Below, piece by piece: positions 8,961 through 16,297 of a stretch of 64,000 bases of DNA. The translations under genes and the position numbers were made by a program. The stretch comes from UKL13-2 sp044229235. GTDB lineage: Bacteria > Pseudomonadota > Gammaproteobacteria > Burkholderiales > Usitatibacteraceae. Positions within the stretch are counted from its first letter, which is position 1. Every line of letters starts with the position of its first letter. The stretch spans positions 32,523 through 96,522 of the forward strand of contig JBGATH010000012.1 of assembly GCA_044229235.1 (NCBI GenBank). The letters run 5' to 3'. A model generated the notes under the pieces. It was not told the DNA's origin. It saw nothing but the letters and a program-made list of their open reading frames with translations, and ran no database searches.

Positions 8961-9887
8961 TCAGGCGAACAGCGAGTTCATGTAGCGCAAGCGCTGCGCC
9001 ACCGCGCGCAGCAGCGTCATGCCGATGGCCGGATCCGAGCGGACCAGCTTGATCAGCGAATCGCGGTTGAAGGCCAGCAAGGCGCAATCGCTGCGCGCCA
9101 CGGCCGAAGCCGTGCGCGGCGCCTGGTCGACCAGCGCCATTTCACCGAATACGCCGCCGGGGGAAAGCTTCTCGACAATCTTGCGGCCGATGGCCACGGC
9201 GACATTGCCCTCCAGCACGATGTACATCGCCGTGCCCGGGCTGCCTTCCTTCATGATCTTCACACCCTCTGGAAAGCGCACCACCGTCGAGCGCTCGATC
9301 TTGTGCTGCAGCATGTCGAGGGTGGCGGCGTCGAACAGCGGCTCGGTCTTGTTGCTGCGGTGGCCGGCGGTATCGGCGCGCATGGCCAGGCGCGCGGCGA
9401 GGAAGCGGATGCGCTCGAACATCACGCTCATGAGCATCAGCGCAAATTCCGGGTTGCGCTCGAGCGCGGCGTGCGCTTCGGCGCCGTCCATGGAGTAAAC
9501 CAGGCAAGCGGTGCGGGTGGTGGCCGTCGCGGTGCGCGCCACGCTCACCGCCATGCCCGGCAGTTCGCTGATGACCGCCATCTCGCCGAAGATGTGTCCC
9601 GCGTGCAGCGTGTCGAGCAGCTTGCCGCCGGAGGTCAGGGTCACCTCGCCTTCGGCCAGCAGGTACATGCGATGAATGTTGGGTTTGCTGAACAGCTCCT
9701 GGCCGATGGGCTTTTGGAAAATACTGCGATTTTCCGATTTCTCGTTTTCGCTGAACAAGGTGGTGCCGGCGTGCAGCTTGTCCTGCTGGCCGATGGCCGC
9801 AAAAAACTTGGTGGCCAGTACCGGGTCGTAATAGGAACTCGCGGCGGCGTTGTAATTGCCGGTGGCGGCGAAATCGTTGGGGGGCAT
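8961..9887 (-). CDS. Protein with two cyclic-nucleotide-binding domains (paralogue of 2351-3277)
   Basis: 308 residues, two cNMP-binding domains, no effector domain. The cassettes are GHIFGEMAVISELPGMAVS in the first domain and GGVFGEMALVDQAPRTASA in the second. The first has lost the Arg seen at the same place in the paralogue (ARSATA there, MAVSVA here), while the second keeps PRTAS. So one of the two pockets may be degenerate. The C-termini of the two paralogues are nearly alike (LLRAVAQRLRYMNSLFA versus LLRAVAARLRHMNTLLA). They bracket the efflux operon about 5.7 kb apart and point the same way. Confidence 0.85.
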   Translation of the reverse strand: MPPNDFAATGNYNAAASSYYDPVLATKFFAAIGQQDKLHAGTTLFSENEKSENRSIFQKPIGQELFSKPNIHRMYLLAEGEVTLTSGGKLLDTLHAGHIFGEMAVISELPGMAVSVARTATATTRTACLVYSMDGAEAHAALERNPEFALMLMSVMFERIRFLAARLAMRADTAGHRSNKTEPLFDAATLDMLQHKIERSTVVRFPEGVKIMKEGSPGTAMYIVLEGNVAVAIGRKIVEKLSPGGVFGEMALVDQAPRTASAVARSDCALLAFNRDSLIKLVRSDPAIGMTLLRAVAQRLRYMNSLFA

Positions 9888-10257
9888 GGGGTGTCCGGCG
9901 GGGTGAGGCGGTGAGGGACTATTCTAGGTGATGGTTGTTGGGAAGCCAATCAGGCGCGGGTAGCGAGCAATGACGCCGCTGCCGGAAAGCCGGTAGGAAC
10001 CGCAGTTCAGTATCGCTGTTCTCGATTTGAGTACGATGGTCCGCTTTCGACCCAAATCGGGCGTTGATGGCTAGCCCAGCAACCCTTGCACGTTGATGTT
10101 GACGACGCTATCGGCTAAACAGATTGAGTTAGTTTCAATGTTGATTGGCGCATACCGCAAGTTGAACGGCGCGTTCTGCATATCATTGATTAGGCCTGAC
10201 TCTTAGACTGCTTCCATGGTCACGGAATTCACCGGGGCACATCTCAAGGAGTCTGTC
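9888..10257. other. Gene-free divergent region between the cNMP gene and the SDR gene
   Basis: 370 bp with no convincing gene. Base composition changes here: the right part is clearly richer in A/T than the DNA to the left, and this continues through the next three genes. It should hold the promoters of both flanking genes, including a target for the AraC regulator if that is local. I could not identify a well-formed -35/-10 pair or operator. Confidence 0.5.
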
Positions 10258-11007
10258 ATGTTACGCAAAGTCGCACTCATCACCGGCGGAGCAAGTGGTA
10301 TCGGTAAAGCCACGGCAAAGAAACTTTCGAGCAACGGCATCACAGTGGTGATCACGGGCCGCCGGGAGGCGCTGGGTAAATCAGCCGTCAAGGAAATTGA
10401 AGCCGTTGCCACCAACGGTGCACAGGTGCGCTTTGTCCGCAACGACATTACCGAAGAAGCATCAGTCAAGGCGATGATCGAGCAGATAGTCTCAGAGTTC
10501 GGTCACCTCGACATGGCGGTCAACAATTCCGGCATCTACAACGAAGCCGCCAGCATGGATACGTCGAACACGCAGAATTTCCGCGACATGATCGAAGTGA
10601 ACGTCATGGGCGTCTATTACAGTATGAAGTACGAGATCGCGCAGATGCGCAAGCAGGGCTCTGGCGCCATCGTCAACCTGGCCTCGATTGCGGGCCTGAA
10701 TGGCGTGCCGATGACAGGCACATATTGCGCCACCAAACATGCCGTTGTCGGCTTGACCAAGGCTTCCGCCATTGACCATGCGGCTCAGGGTATCCGAATC
10801 AACGCTGTGGCACCGGGAGCCATCCGCACCGACATCATTGCCGAACAGATTACGTCGAACGAGCCTGCACTCGTGGCCATGCACCCAATCGGTCGCATTG
10901 GGAAGCCTGAAGAAATCGCCAATGGTATCGCATGGCTGCTATCGGATGAATCTAGCTTCGTAGTCGGCCACGTTCTCAACATCGACGGTGGCTTCCAAGC
11001 CCAATGA
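10258..11007 (+). CDS. Short-chain dehydrogenase/reductase (SDR)
   Basis: 249 residues with the complete classical SDR set: cofactor motif TGGASGIG near residue 8, NNSG near residue 87, and the active-site Ser and YCATK (Tyr-x3-Lys) near residues 138-156. The PG motif follows in NAVAPGAIRTDI. It is an NAD(P)(H)-dependent oxidoreductase of unknown substrate. A longer frame begins at 10216, but AAGGAG sits 6 bp before the ATG at 10258, which decides the start. Composition is lower in GC than most of the window. It probably forms a unit with the AraC regulator and membrane protein downstream. Confidence 0.9.
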   Translation: MLRKVALITGGASGIGKATAKKLSSNGITVVITGRREALGKSAVKEIEAVATNGAQVRFVRNDITEEASVKAMIEQIVSEFGHLDMAVNNSGIYNEAASMDTSNTQNFRDMIEVNVMGVYYSMKYEIAQMRKQGSGAIVNLASIAGLNGVPMTGTYCATKHAVVGLTKASAIDHAAQGIRINAVAPGAIRTDIIAEQITSNEPALVAMHPIGRIGKPEEIANGIAWLLSDESSFVVGHVLNIDGGFQAQ

Positions 11008-11204
11008 GCACGCAATTTGGCATCGCCGCTTGAAGTTGGAGACGAGAACTACAATGTGGCTAGCGTTTTGGCGATGCATTCAATGATCGCCTTGACCAGC
11101 TCTATGTGGATGCAAGAGCCGCATGCTGACCGCTATCGGCCGATGCAAGTTTCGTTAAGACCAGATATTGAGAGTGGGTGGCAGTTCCCAAGCCAAACAG
11201 ACAT

Positions 11205-12248
11205 ATGCGCACACTCGTTGCAGACAAGATAAAGATTCCTGCGGCCCTCTGGGAGGGACTCAAGCGTGTGGAAGTTGATCGCGCGACCGTCGCGAGGTGG
11301 TCGAACCTTCCACTCGGAGTTATGAAGGAAGATACGCCCGTCACGACACAACAGTGGTTCCGCCTATGGCAAGCCATTGAAGTCGTTAGCGATGACGCTA
11401 TGATTGGGATACGTCTTGCAACTGCACTCGACGGCTCGGCGATGCCGCTTGCCTTTCATGCTGCATACCACGCACGCGATCTGCGCGATGCGCTAAACCG
11501 AGTCGCCCGATTTAAAAGCCTTTGCGCACCAGAGGTGGTCTCAATCATCGAAGACCGGGGCCATGCAACGATTGCGGTCAGTTGGCCGCACGCGAGTGGG
11601 GAAGCGGTGCCAGCATCTTTGGTGGATGCCAGCATGGCTTCGATCATGGAGTTGGGTCGGCGAGGCACCTCATCACCAGTCGCAGCAGTAAAGGTCGAAC
11701 TGGCTCGGACAGCAAAATCATCGGCGCTACTAAAGGGGTATTACGGATGTTCGATCAAATTTGGCGTTACCGACGATCGGTTGATACTCCGCAGCGCTGA
11801 CCTCGACAGATCGTTTGGGAGTTATAACCAAGACCTGCTGAATGTGCTAACGCCTGAACTTGAGCGGCGCTTGGGGCAGCAGTCGCACGCAAATTCAGTC
11901 AGGGGTCAAGTGGAGTGGGTACTGCGCAGGCGGCTGACCGCCGGCAGACCCGACATCCGTTCGATTGCGTCCGAACTGGCGATGAGCGAGCGCTCATTGC
12001 AACGCCGTTTGGCTGATGAGGGCTCGACGTTTCAGGCGCTGCTCGGCGAAATCCGACGTGAGCTTGCTCTCGAATACCTTGCGGACTCATCAGTGGAGAT
12101 TATGGAAGTTGCCTACTTGCTCGGTTATGAAGATCAGAACTCTTTCTTTCGTGCTTTCAGGCAATGGGAAGATACAACCCCCACGACATGGCGCACAACG
12201 CAAGGCCTCGCGACTTCACGGCCAGGACAACAAAAGGCTGCACAATGA
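11205..12248 (+). CDS. AraC-family transcriptional regulator
   Basis: 347 residues from this ATG; a GTG at 11178 would add nine. The N-terminal ~200 residues match the OruR/GadR-type arabinose-binding-like domain (PLAFHAAYHARDLRDALNRV). The C-terminal ~90 residues hold the double helix-turn-helix: SIASELAMSERSLQRRLADE for the first and VAYLLGYEDQNSFFRAFRQW for the second. This subgroup regulates nearby catabolic or stress genes, so the adjacent SDR and membrane protein are candidate targets (inference). Its stop overlaps the next start by ATGA. The A/T-rich codon use is shared with its neighbours. Confidence 0.9.
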   Translation: MRTLVADKIKIPAALWEGLKRVEVDRATVARWSNLPLGVMKEDTPVTTQQWFRLWQAIEVVSDDAMIGIRLATALDGSAMPLAFHAAYHARDLRDALNRVARFKSLCAPEVVSIIEDRGHATIAVSWPHASGEAVPASLVDASMASIMELGRRGTSSPVAAVKVELARTAKSSALLKGYYGCSIKFGVTDDRLILRSADLDRSFGSYNQDLLNVLTPELERRLGQQSHANSVRGQVEWVLRRRLTAGRPDIRSIASELAMSERSLQRRLADEGSTFQALLGEIRRELALEYLADSSVEIMEVAYLLGYEDQNSFFRAFRQWEDTTPTTWRTTQGLATSRPGQQKAAQ

Positions 12249-12763
12249 TGTCGCCAGATGAAATTGTGATGCCTTTGCAGGCAGCAGTTGTCGAATACTT
12301 TGCGGGCGAACGCTGGGAGATGCTGCTCATACTAGGGGGTTCTGCTGTTCTGGCTATGCTAGTTGCTTGGATGTGGATTGCGACCCGTTCGGAATTCGCT
12401 CTTGCCTTCGCTGCAACCACGTTGATAAGTGCCTTGATGATGTCGGCCGTGGCAGGCTCACTCCTGGTTCGCGATAAGGAGCTGTCAAGTCTGATCCTGC
12501 ATGGTATTGAGTCACCGAACAGGGCTTCGGTGGTGAATATCGAGCGCGCGCGGATTGGTGTCGTTGCATCAAAGTATCGGTACTATCGATACGGCGCAGC
12601 TTTCATTGCCGCATTGTGCGTAGTGGGCCTGATGCTTTCGGATCGCGTCTGGGTGCACGGCATCGCCGCAGGATTGCTAATTTTGGTCGTTGCGCAGGTC
12701 CTAATCGACCACTACTCAGAGCGGCGGGCCGGCATCTATCTCAACAGCTTAGGAGCGATGTAG
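12245..12763 (+). CDS. Small integral membrane protein in the SDR/AraC unit
   Basis: 172 residues. The ATG at 12245 overlaps the regulator stop as ATGA, so the two are probably translationally coupled. Four hydrophobic segments are visible (about residues 20-38, 45-66, 105-122, 125-145), with a polar loop between the second and third. I recognise no family. Its lower GC content matches the SDR and AraC genes, supporting acquisition of the three as a block. Confidence 0.7.
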   Translation: MMSPDEIVMPLQAAVVEYFAGERWEMLLILGGSAVLAMLVAWMWIATRSEFALAFAATTLISALMMSAVAGSLLVRDKELSSLILHGIESPNRASVVNIERARIGVVASKYRYYRYGAAFIAALCVVGLMLSDRVWVHGIAAGLLILVVAQVLIDHYSERRAGIYLNSLGAM

Positions 12764-12875
12764 TTCATTTGTCCGCTTCTGGCAGAAACGAGACGTTCAG
12801 CATTCCCAACAACCATACCCACAATCATCCAAGTTGCGGCAGGCCCCGTCAACGCCAGGAGCCTGCCGCATCCGG

Positions 12876-13445
12876 TCAGTGCCGCCGCCGCGCTTCGAGC
12901 AGACGGATGAGTTCGCGCGCCTCGGGCGTGGGCCGTCGCTCGATGCGTTCGTACTGCATGCAATCCAGCGGGCGCCGCATCAGACCGCGCTCCACCAGCT
13001 CGCGGCGCAGGATGGCGTGGTCGCCGAACAGGTGCTCGGCCTTGAGGCGTTCGTTAAGTTGGCGTTCGGTCATCACGGTAGCCGCCGGAATGCGCGACCA
13101 CATCACCCACAGACAGGGTTCCTGCAGCGAGAATGAAATCGGCCAGCGGGTCATGCGCCCGGCCGCATCGAAATACTTGGCGATGCGCTCGACACGGGTG
13201 AAGTCCACTGCCTCGGCGGCGACCTCAGGCTTGTTTTCCAGACGCGTGCGGGCGCTAACCGAGGCGCGCATGTGCTGATAGTTGCGATGCCCGCTGGCGC
13301 GGGCGAGTACGTTGAGCAGCTCGACATGACCGAGCGGGAAATCATCGGTCTTGAGCTGGGTTTTGAGTTGGGACGACAGGTTGCGCGCGAACGCGCTGAT
13401 GTCTTCCGCGAACAGCGGAATGGCGACTGCTGAAGATTTGGACAA
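12876..13445 (-). CDS. DUF2087 domain-containing protein
   Basis: 189 residues. The C-terminal ~70 match DUF2087, with the pattern ...RWPISF..., TERQLNERLKAEHLFGDHAI, LRRELVERGLMRR and DCMQYERI. Such domains are winged-helix-like and often sit in small regulators. The N-terminal ~85 residues have no recognised domain. The start appears to be TTG at 13445, with GGAG seven bases upstream; the nearby ATG at 13435-13437 is in another frame. The direct-repeat block of 13650-13817 lies just upstream. Confidence 0.8.
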   Translation of the reverse strand: MSKSSAVAIPLFAEDISAFARNLSSQLKTQLKTDDFPLGHVELLNVLARASGHRNYQHMRASVSARTRLENKPEVAAEAVDFTRVERIAKYFDAAGRMTRWPISFSLQEPCLWVMWSRIPAATVMTERQLNERLKAEHLFGDHAILRRELVERGLMRRPLDCMQYERIERRPTPEARELIRLLEARRRH

Positions 13446-13810
13446 GGCATTTCTCCGATCAATTGCTGAGCCCTGGGCGGGCCGCCGGGGGTCGCGCTTG
13501 CCGACAGTGCAAAGATGGAATGTCGGTCGAAATGACGTGAAACGGCAGGTTTAGCTTCCTTGCGGAACGCGACGCCTTGGTGAACTGCCGACCGAGGCGG
13601 ATTGTACTGCAAGGCGCGGCGGCGGGAAAGCGCTATGGTGCCCACCGGCCGCATGCGCTGCGAACCCCGTTACCACCCCACGGCAACCGCGGAGGGTTGC
13701 CGGTTCGGACGGCACGGCGCATGCGCCGCGAAAATTCGCTTCCACCCCGCGGCAACCACAGAGGGTTGCCGGTTCGGACGGCACGGCGCATGCGCCGCGA
13801 AACCCCGTCC
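13446..13810. other. Gene-free stretch dominated by direct repeats
   Basis: 365 bp between two leftward genes. From 13650 onward it consists of the 69-bp direct repeats listed separately. The 13446-13640 part is the upstream region of the DUF2087 gene and shows no other feature I can support. Confidence 0.6.
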
Positions 13811-13817
13811 TCACCCC
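13650..13817. repeat. 69-bp direct repeats, about 2.5 copies, each with internal palindromes
   Basis: Two near-identical units begin at 13682 and 13751 (both GGCAACC...GAGGGTTGCC, then GGTTCGGACGGCACGGCGC and ATGCGCCGCGAAA). A partial third unit (CGCATGCGCTGCGAACCCCG) precedes them at 13650. Each unit has a hairpin GGCAACC/GGTTGCC and a second palindrome, CGGCGCATGCGCCG. The block overlaps the last codons of the VOC gene by a few bases. Confidence 0.85.
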
Positions 13818-14179
13818 ATGCAGAACGCGTTGAGCTTGTTGCCGTCGAGGTCGCGAAAGTAGGCGGCGTAAAAGCCCTCGCCGCGCGGGCCCGGTGCGCC
13901 TTCATCCTTGCCGCCGAGTTCCATGGCCTTCTTGTAGAAAGCATCGACCTTCGCCTGCTGGTCGAACACCAGCGCCACCATGACGCCATTGCCCACCGTC
14001 GCGGGTTTGCCGTCGTAGGGTTTGATGATGCTCAGTGCCGGCGCAGTCGGGCTGACGGCCCAGGCAATGAAGGCATCGGATTCCATGAAGCGCTTGGCAC
14101 CGATGGTGCCCAGCAGTTCATCGTAAAACTTCGCGCCGCGCGCGATGTCATTGGTGCCCAGCGTGACGTAGCCGATCAT
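13811..14179 (-). CDS. VOC-family (glyoxalase/dioxygenase fold) protein
   Basis: 122 residues; one VOC module of two beta-alpha-beta-beta-beta units (MIGYVTLGTNDIARGAKFYD at the start, FRDLDGNKLNAF at the end). These metal-dependent folds include glyoxalase I, bleomycin-binding proteins and extradiol dioxygenases; the substrate here is unknown. A longer frame runs to 14410, but only the ATG at 14179 begins the domain. It is related to the VOC twins at 38253 and 40566, sharing an IIKPYDG / IIGKPYDG block and the DGNKL ending. Confidence 0.85.
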   Translation of the reverse strand: MIGYVTLGTNDIARGAKFYDELLGTIGAKRFMESDAFIAWAVSPTAPALSIIKPYDGKPATVGNGVMVALVFDQQAKVDAFYKKAMELGGKDEGAPGPRGEGFYAAYFRDLDGNKLNAFCMG

Positions 14180-14270
14180 GAATGTTCCCTGGAATTGGAA
14201 TTGTGGAGAGCGGATGATAGGCCATTGTCCCCGGCGCCGCTGTCGCAATTCGTGCGCTACCATGTGGCCC

Positions 14271-14852
14271 ATGCAAAATGCCATCGCCAGTCCTGCCGAC
14301 GTCCTCGAGTTCTGGTTCGGACCGCTTGCCGAGCGCGGTGCAAGGCGCGCGGAGTGGTTTCGCAAGAACGCCGATTTCGACGCGGAAATCCGCAGGCGAT
14401 TTCTTGCCACCTACGAGGCCGCCGCCGGCGGCGCGCTGGATCACTGGATGCACGATGCTGCCGCCTGCCTCGCGCTGGTCGTGGTGCTGGACCAGTTCCC
14501 GCGCAACATGTTTCGCGGCAATGCGCGCGCCTTCGCGGCCGACGCCAAGGCGCGCGCGGTCGCGCGGCACCTGCTCGCGCGCGATTGGGACCAGGCGATG
14601 CGACCGGTCGAGCGGCAGTTCGTCTATTTGCCGCTGGAGCACAGCGAAGACCTAGCCGACCAGGAAGCGTGCCACGCGCTCATGCTGTCGATCGCCGGCT
14701 TTGCCGAGACCGCCGATCTGCACGAGTGGGCGATGAAGCACCTGGTCATCATTCGCCGCTTCGGCCGCTTTCCGCATCGCAATGCCGCGCTGGGGCGCGA
14801 AAGCACCGCCGAGGAAATTGAATTCCTCGCGCAGCCCGGCTCAGGTTTTTAG
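14271..14852 (+). CDS. DUF924 family protein
   Basis: 193 residues matching DUF924: DVLEFWFGPL at the start, EWFRKNADFDAEIRRRF, LALVVVLDQFPRNMFRG and FVYLPLEHSEDLADQE. The family is alpha-helical with a TPR-like fold, and its function is unknown. I chose the ATG at 14271 because the family starts just before DVLEFWFG; an ATG at 14262 is possible. It is divergent from the VOC gene, leaving 91 bp for both promoters. Confidence 0.85.
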   Translation: MQNAIASPADVLEFWFGPLAERGARRAEWFRKNADFDAEIRRRFLATYEAAAGGALDHWMHDAAACLALVVVLDQFPRNMFRGNARAFAADAKARAVARHLLARDWDQAMRPVERQFVYLPLEHSEDLADQEACHALMLSIAGFAETADLHEWAMKHLVIIRRFGRFPHRNAALGRESTAEEIEFLAQPGSGF

Positions 14853-14859
14853 CCCGCGC

Positions 14860-15354
14860 TTACTGCAGGCGTTTGACGCGCGGCGAGTAATTGGTGCCTT
14901 CGAACTCGATGTAGAACACGCCCAGCGCGCCGCGGCGGATCGCGACCTTGGGTTTGTCCAGGTCGAGCATGCGGCTGCTGTCGTCGGTTACCTGCCACAC
15001 CTGGCCGTTCTCGAGGCGAAATCGTGAGTACGGTCCCCAGCCTTCCAGCCTGCCGATGAGGCGGCTCTCGATGCGCGTCACCTCGGCATCCGGCACGGTG
15101 ACGGGCAGGCCAAAGCGTTGGCCGGCGCTAGCGGCAGGCATGGCCGGCGCGGTGGCTGACGGCGCGGCCTGGGCTGCGGCTGCAGCCGGCGCAGCGGGCC
15201 GGGCCGATGCTGCCGGCGCCGCCGGGGAAGCCGGTACCGCGTCATAACAGGCGAGTCGCGCCGCGCCATCGGCGATGTTGCGGCAACGCAAAAACGCCGC
15301 TTCATCGGCATGCGCGGCACCGGCAACCAGGGTCAACAGCAGCAGTCGTTTCAT
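14860..15354 (-). CDS. Exported protein with Cys-x-RL-x-CYD motif
   Basis: 164 residues from the ATG at 15354, which gives a clean signal peptide (KRLLLLTLVAGAAHA). The mature part begins with FLRCRNIADGAARLACYDAV, a paired-Cys motif found at the start of many small exported proteobacterial proteins. It is followed by a long Ala/Pro linker (about residues 43-75) and a C-terminal beta-rich domain (RFRLENGQVWQVTDDSSRML). Function unknown. It is convergent with the DUF924 gene, 7 bp apart. Confidence 0.75.
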   Translation of the reverse strand: MKRLLLLTLVAGAAHADEAAFLRCRNIADGAARLACYDAVPASPAAPAASARPAAPAAAAAQAAPSATAPAMPAASAGQRFGLPVTVPDAEVTRIESRLIGRLEGWGPYSRFRLENGQVWQVTDDSSRMLDLDKPKVAIRRGALGVFYIEFEGTNYSPRVKRLQ

Positions 15355-15509
15355 TGCAGCACTCTCTCGAATTGGCCGAACGCGGAATCCCGGCATGTTG
15401 CCTTCGAATGGCGGTCCGGTCAATTTGCCTACCCGCGGCAGGCGCGAAGAGTGGACAAATACGTTAACCCTTCACACAATGGCCCATCGCCGCAACGAAG
15501 GAGATCGCC

Positions 15510-15962
15510 ATGAAACCCACGCCTGCCGATTGGCCGCGACTGTCCAGCAGTCTGTTTTACCGCGATGCCGGCGCGATGATCGACTGGCTGTGCACTGCGT
15601 TCGGCTTTTCGATCCGCCTGAAAGTCGAGGGCGAACATGGCCGCATCGAACACAGCGAACTGGAATATGGCGAAGCGCTGATCATGGTCGGCGACGAGCG
15701 CGCGGGAGACCAGCCGAAATGGGGCGTGCGCATGATCAGCCCGCTAACCGCCGGCGGCAACACGCAGTGCCTCATGCTGTTTGTGGATGACGTCGATGCC
15801 CACTGCGAAGTCGCGCGCGCCAGGGGCGCGACGATCATCGACGAACCTGCCGTGCACGATTACGGCGAGGACTACTGGGCTGACCGCAGTTACGGTGCGC
15901 TGGACCCCGAGGGCCACATGTGGTGGTTTACGCAGCGAATCCGCGATCCGAAGGGCACATAG
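15510..15962 (+). CDS. VOC-family protein, PhnB/bleomycin-resistance-like
   Basis: 150 residues. SSSLFYRDAGAMIDWLCTAF and YWADRSYGALDPEGHMWWF are typical of the PhnB-like VOC subgroup. AAGGAG sits nine bases before the ATG. The final RSYGALDPEGH... W block carries one of the metal-ligand positions (Glu) of the fold. Substrate unknown. It is followed by what looks like the beginning of an ArsR-type regulator that stops after 22 codons. Confidence 0.88.
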   Translation: MKPTPADWPRLSSSLFYRDAGAMIDWLCTAFGFSIRLKVEGEHGRIEHSELEYGEALIMVGDERAGDQPKWGVRMISPLTAGGNTQCLMLFVDDVDAHCEVARARGATIIDEPAVHDYGEDYWADRSYGALDPEGHMWWFTQRIRDPKGT

Positions 15963-15971
15963 CACGCGAGC

Positions 15972-16037
15972 AGCGGAATCGACGCCGCATTTGCCGCGCT
16001 GGCGGATCCGGCGCGCCTGCGGCATTCATCCGCATGA
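15972..16037 (+). pseudogene. Possible remnant of an ArsR-type regulator N-terminus
   Basis: Just after the VOC stop, one frame reads SGIDAAFAALADPARLRHSS and then a TGA. The phrase FAALADPxRxxIL is the hallmark opening of ArsR-family winged-helix repressors, which often pair with VOC or SRPBCC genes. No start codon remains and the rest of the domain is missing. The match is short, so this could be chance. Confidence 0.3.
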
Positions 16038-16102
16038 ATGGCTGGTGATGGGCGCCCGGCTCCCTTCGTTGCGGCAGCACTGCCGCCGCGATGGTGTCGC
16101 CC

Positions 16103-16297
16103 TCAGGCACGTCCCCGCAGCACGCGCGAAGGCAGCAGCAGAATCGCGCGCAGGAACTCGAACACGCCTTCCACCGCAATGCCGACCAGCCGGAACGGGA
16201 GCGTGAGCAGCCACACCAGCGGATACAGCACCAGCGCCAGCAATGCCAGCGGCCAGCAGAACACGAACAGCAGCAGCCAGAGCAGGAACTTGATCAT
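16103..16297 (-). CDS. Small (64-residue) membrane protein of the ABC-2 operon
   Basis: Starts at 16297, overlapping the stop of the upstream permease as ATGA on the reverse strand. The peptide opens MIKFLLWLLLFVFCWPLALL and has two closely spaced hydrophobic helices, then an amphipathic stretch and a basic tail (PSRVLRGRA). A longer frame covers it, but the coupled ATG is far more likely. Its place as third gene suggests an accessory subunit of the exporter (inference). Confidence 0.65.
   Translation of the reverse strand: MIKFLLWLLLFVFCWPLALLALVLYPLVWLLTLPFRLVGIAVEGVFEFLRAILLLPSRVLRGRA

Noticed and set aside
12834..13136. Rightward frame opposite DUF2087
   Set aside because: Shadow of the DUF2087 gene; no motif.
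13650..13817. CRISPR-like direct repeats
   Set aside because: Units are contiguous 69-bp repeats without unique spacers.
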